A stretch of DNA of 64,000 bases, from contig JAKJHU010000165.1 in assembly GCA_022316685.1 (NCBI GenBank), positions 682,001 to 746,000 of the forward strand. Reading direction: 5' to 3'. The notes beneath the pieces were generated by a model. It saw only the letters and a list, made by a program, of their open reading frames with translations, did not search any database and was not told the DNA's origin. Below are positions 61,616-64,000 of this stretch, piece by piece. This DNA comes from Progne subis subis. Lineage: Eukaryota > Chordata > Aves > Passeriformes > Hirundinidae. The translations under genes and the position numbers were made by a program. How positions within the stretch are numbered: position 1 is the first letter of the stretch; the number at the start of each line of letters is the position of its first letter.

Positions 61616-63727
61616 AGCAGGGAGGATTAATTTAATATAAATTCATTATTAGATTAGGTTATTGTGACTGTACTGCTCTATCTTGGGATTTCTGAAAGAT
61701 CTCCCTCTACCTTATAGAACTCCCTCCTGAAAGCTTTAAAAATGTTCTTTTTTTCCCTGCAATGTGGTTTTGTTGTTGGTTTTTTTCATTTGTCACGCGA
61801 GGCTTTGCCGTCCCTCCCCGCGTGGCTGTGCTGAGAATTTCCTAAGTGAACTTTTGGCTTTTGTTTTCTTGCCCATTTTGTTTTCTTACATCAAAGTCTG
61901 AGCCCTCTGGGATGCTGAACTTGGGTTCCTCTGCTGGGAGGAGCTTTACTGTCACCCTGGGAACTTGGCCATTTGGTGAGGCCACTTTTAGGAGTTTGGG
62001 GACACTGGATCAAACCTTGGGGAACTGGGATGGGGGATTTGGGCTCAGCTGGCCACACCTGCTCTTTTTAAACCTGAGGGACTCATTTCTCCTCCCAGAG
62101 CTGCTTAGGGCTCAGTGATCATTCCTTTTCCTGAGGAGGAAAGGTTGGGATGGTGCTGGATTCTGCTGCTCCTCGTTGCTCTTGGAATCCACTTTTAGTT
62201 CCTTGAATCCATTTGCTTTTGCAATGGATCACGGCAAGGAAAAGTTTGTTTTTCTAAGAGGGAAGTGTCTCATGTTACGTCTCCTTTTCCAGAGAGCCTG
62301 TGTGGAACCAGAAATGGTTTAATGAAAGTTTTATGATTAAAGCAACAACAGGATTTGGCCCATTTTCCAGGAAATTACGCCATGCCTGCCTTCACTGTTA
62401 TCCACTTAATTGATAAATTGAGGCATCTGTTGAGACAATTAAAAAAAAAGGAAAAAAAAACCAAAAAGCCCCCAAACCTCCAAGAAAGGCTGCAGAGGAG
62501 CCTGAAGAGAAAAGCAGGAGCTGTCTGGAGGATGCTGCCCTTCCCTGGCCCTCCAGTGCCAGGCAGGAGGTGATTCCCGGCTCCAGGCACTGCCTCGTCC
62601 AGGTCACACAGCCTGAGCTTGGGAGAAATTTGGGAATCCCCCAGCTCTGCAGAGAGGACTGAGGAGACCTTTTTTGGGGCAGAAACCCCCAATTCCACCA
62701 GGCTGTGTCTGCTTGGGAATGGATCAGGCCAGGCTGATCTGACAAAAAGCAATTGATTCCATTTCCAGGGGCTGCTTGTGTTACACGAGCCACTTCCAGC
62801 GGGTGTGGGAGGAAAAAAACCCCAGAGGAAAAAACCCAAACACCCAGCACAGCCCGGGGGTGCCCTCAGCCCCCCACCCTCAAAGAAAAGCGGGAATTAA
62901 TGTCCTTGTAAAGGACAGCTCTGGCTCTTTGTGGGAGGGGTGATGATTCCAGCAGCGTTTTTTGCTGTTCCGTATCCTGCTGAGCTGCAGGTGTTTCACC
63001 CACTCCTCGCTGTCCTGCTGGCACCGAGGAGGGAGCAGCTGATGGATCACGTTCCAAACCCCCCTCTGTCCCTGAGGAATCATCTCCCAAGGATAAAAAC
63101 CCACAAACCAGGAGAAGTGCTGGTTCCTGGCTGGAGAAACCTCAGAGCTCCGTGTCCGTGCCCTGCGGGGTTTGGCAGTCGGGGAGGACGCAGGAACATC
63201 CCAAGGGGTGAATCCAGCTCTGGATCTGATGGGCATCCAGGCTCTGCAGACGCTCCCTCAGAGGGAATTGGCGCTGGGAATGCCTGGTTCTGCGCTCTGC
63301 TCCGTAAAACCCTGCAGAAGGGAAGCAGAGGGGCTTGGAGCTGCTGCTTCAGGCCAGCTTTGGTCCCTGCCTGCCTCGGGAAGTTTCCTGCTGTGTGTGG
63401 GACAGGGCCCTGCAGACCCGGGCAGGGAGGAGCTGCAGGGACACCGGGGCTGCTGTCTGGGAGGGGGGATCACCCTGCAGCCCTCCTGGCCCCTCTGGCT
63501 GTCAGCAACCCCCAGGCAGCCTCTGGGGGATGGGAGACACGGGAAGGGCATTAAGGCTTCCCAAAAATCTCCCTGCGGGCTGGCAGTGCCCTCAGAGCTC
63601 ATCCCTGGCCTCTCCTGCCCTCCCAGCAGGGATTTCTGCCTTTCCCCTCTCACCATCCTCACCCCAGTCCTGCCCTTCCCTTCCCACCCCACAGCTCAAG
63701 GCAGGGGAACCTGGACCTGAGAGAAAA

Positions 63728-64000
63728 TCCCGGGATGGTTTGGGTTGGAGGGGACCTCAAAGATCACCTCATCCATGGGCAGAGACACCTTCCCCCATCC
63801 CAGGCTGCTCCAGCCCCAGTGTCCAGCCTGGCCTTGGGCACTGCCCTGCTCTGGGCACCCTGTGCCAGGGCCTGCCCACCCTGCACAGGGAAGGATTTAT
63901 TCCCAATATCCCATAAAACTTCACCCCCAGGCAGAGGGAAGCCATTCCCTGTGTCGTGTCCCTCCATCCCTTGTCCCCAGTCCCTCTCCAGCTCCCCTGG
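63728..64000 (-). mobile_element. CR1 3' end, antisense, running off the window
   Basis: ATCCCGGGATGGTTTGGGTT, GGAGGGGACCTCAAAGATCA, GTCCAGCCTGGCCTTGGGCA, CTGCTCTGGGCACCCTGTGC and TCCCCAGTCCCTCTCCAGCT. Confidence 0.87.

Larger units (their letters stand above)
57912..64000 (+). other. CACNA1B: Intron 16 (5' part)
   Basis: No exon 17 sequence (TLLNVFLAIAVDN) is found to the end of the window. The intron holds CR1 pieces at 58740, 60488, 61575 and 63728, an expanded CR1 tail (58960-59135), a minisatellite (59228-59365), a poly-T run (60424-60462) and an LTR (60919-61252). I see nothing recognisable in 57915-58730, 59370-60420 or 61620-63720. Confidence 0.85.

Overview
The window is a piece of a bird genome, most likely a songbird, lying entirely inside one large neuronal ion-channel gene read on the + strand. 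Ten coding exons (1,126 coding bases) join in phase and match vertebrate CACNA1B, the pore subunit of the N-type calcium channel Cav2.2. They are numbered 7 to 16 here by the usual Cav2 exon scheme. They cover the end of domain I (segment S6), the whole I-II linker with the beta-subunit binding site, and domain II from S1 to the start of S6, including the S4 voltage sensor and the selectivity-filter glutamate. The window opens in intron 6 and closes in intron 16, so the promoter, the start codon and the 3' end of the gene lie outside. An avian origin is inferred from many CR1 LINE 3' ends with the 8-base ATTCTGTG-type tail, solo endogenous-retrovirus LTRs with TG/CA ends, and the CACNA1B sequence itself.

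Layout: intron 6 (1-3281) holds a decayed second copy of exon 7 at 499-571 and a 360-bp tandem duplication. Exon 7 is at 3282-3385. Intron 7 (17 kb) carries CR1 pieces, a 27-bp minisatellite split by a solo LTR, another LTR, and a dispersed 280-bp duplication. Exon 8 (AID) is at 20729-20844. Intron 8 is poor in transposons but ends in two VNTRs just before exon 9 (28060-28116). Intron 9 is CpG-rich and contains a candidate, in-frame 75-nt cassette exon (28760-28834). Exon 10 is at 30712-30801 and exon 11 at 34289-34498. Intron 11 (10 kb) has two more LTRs and several CR1 pieces. Exons 12 to 16 follow at 44792-44904, 47895-48007, 52506-52637, 53426-53498 and 57794-57911. Intron 16 fills the rest with CR1, an LTR and simple repeats.

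Six LTRs were found, five of them antisense to the gene, and five have recognisable 5- or 6-bp target duplications. The observations most worth following are the exon 7 copy (a possible lost or nascent mutually exclusive IS6 exon), the candidate I-II linker cassette exon, the exon 16 donor with an overlapping in-frame alternative 6 nt upstream, the VNTR next to the exon 9 acceptor, and pairs of near-identical or inverted repeats that bracket exons. No RNA gene, CRISPR array, operon or prokaryotic feature was seen. Long open frames outside the exons are shadows of repeats.
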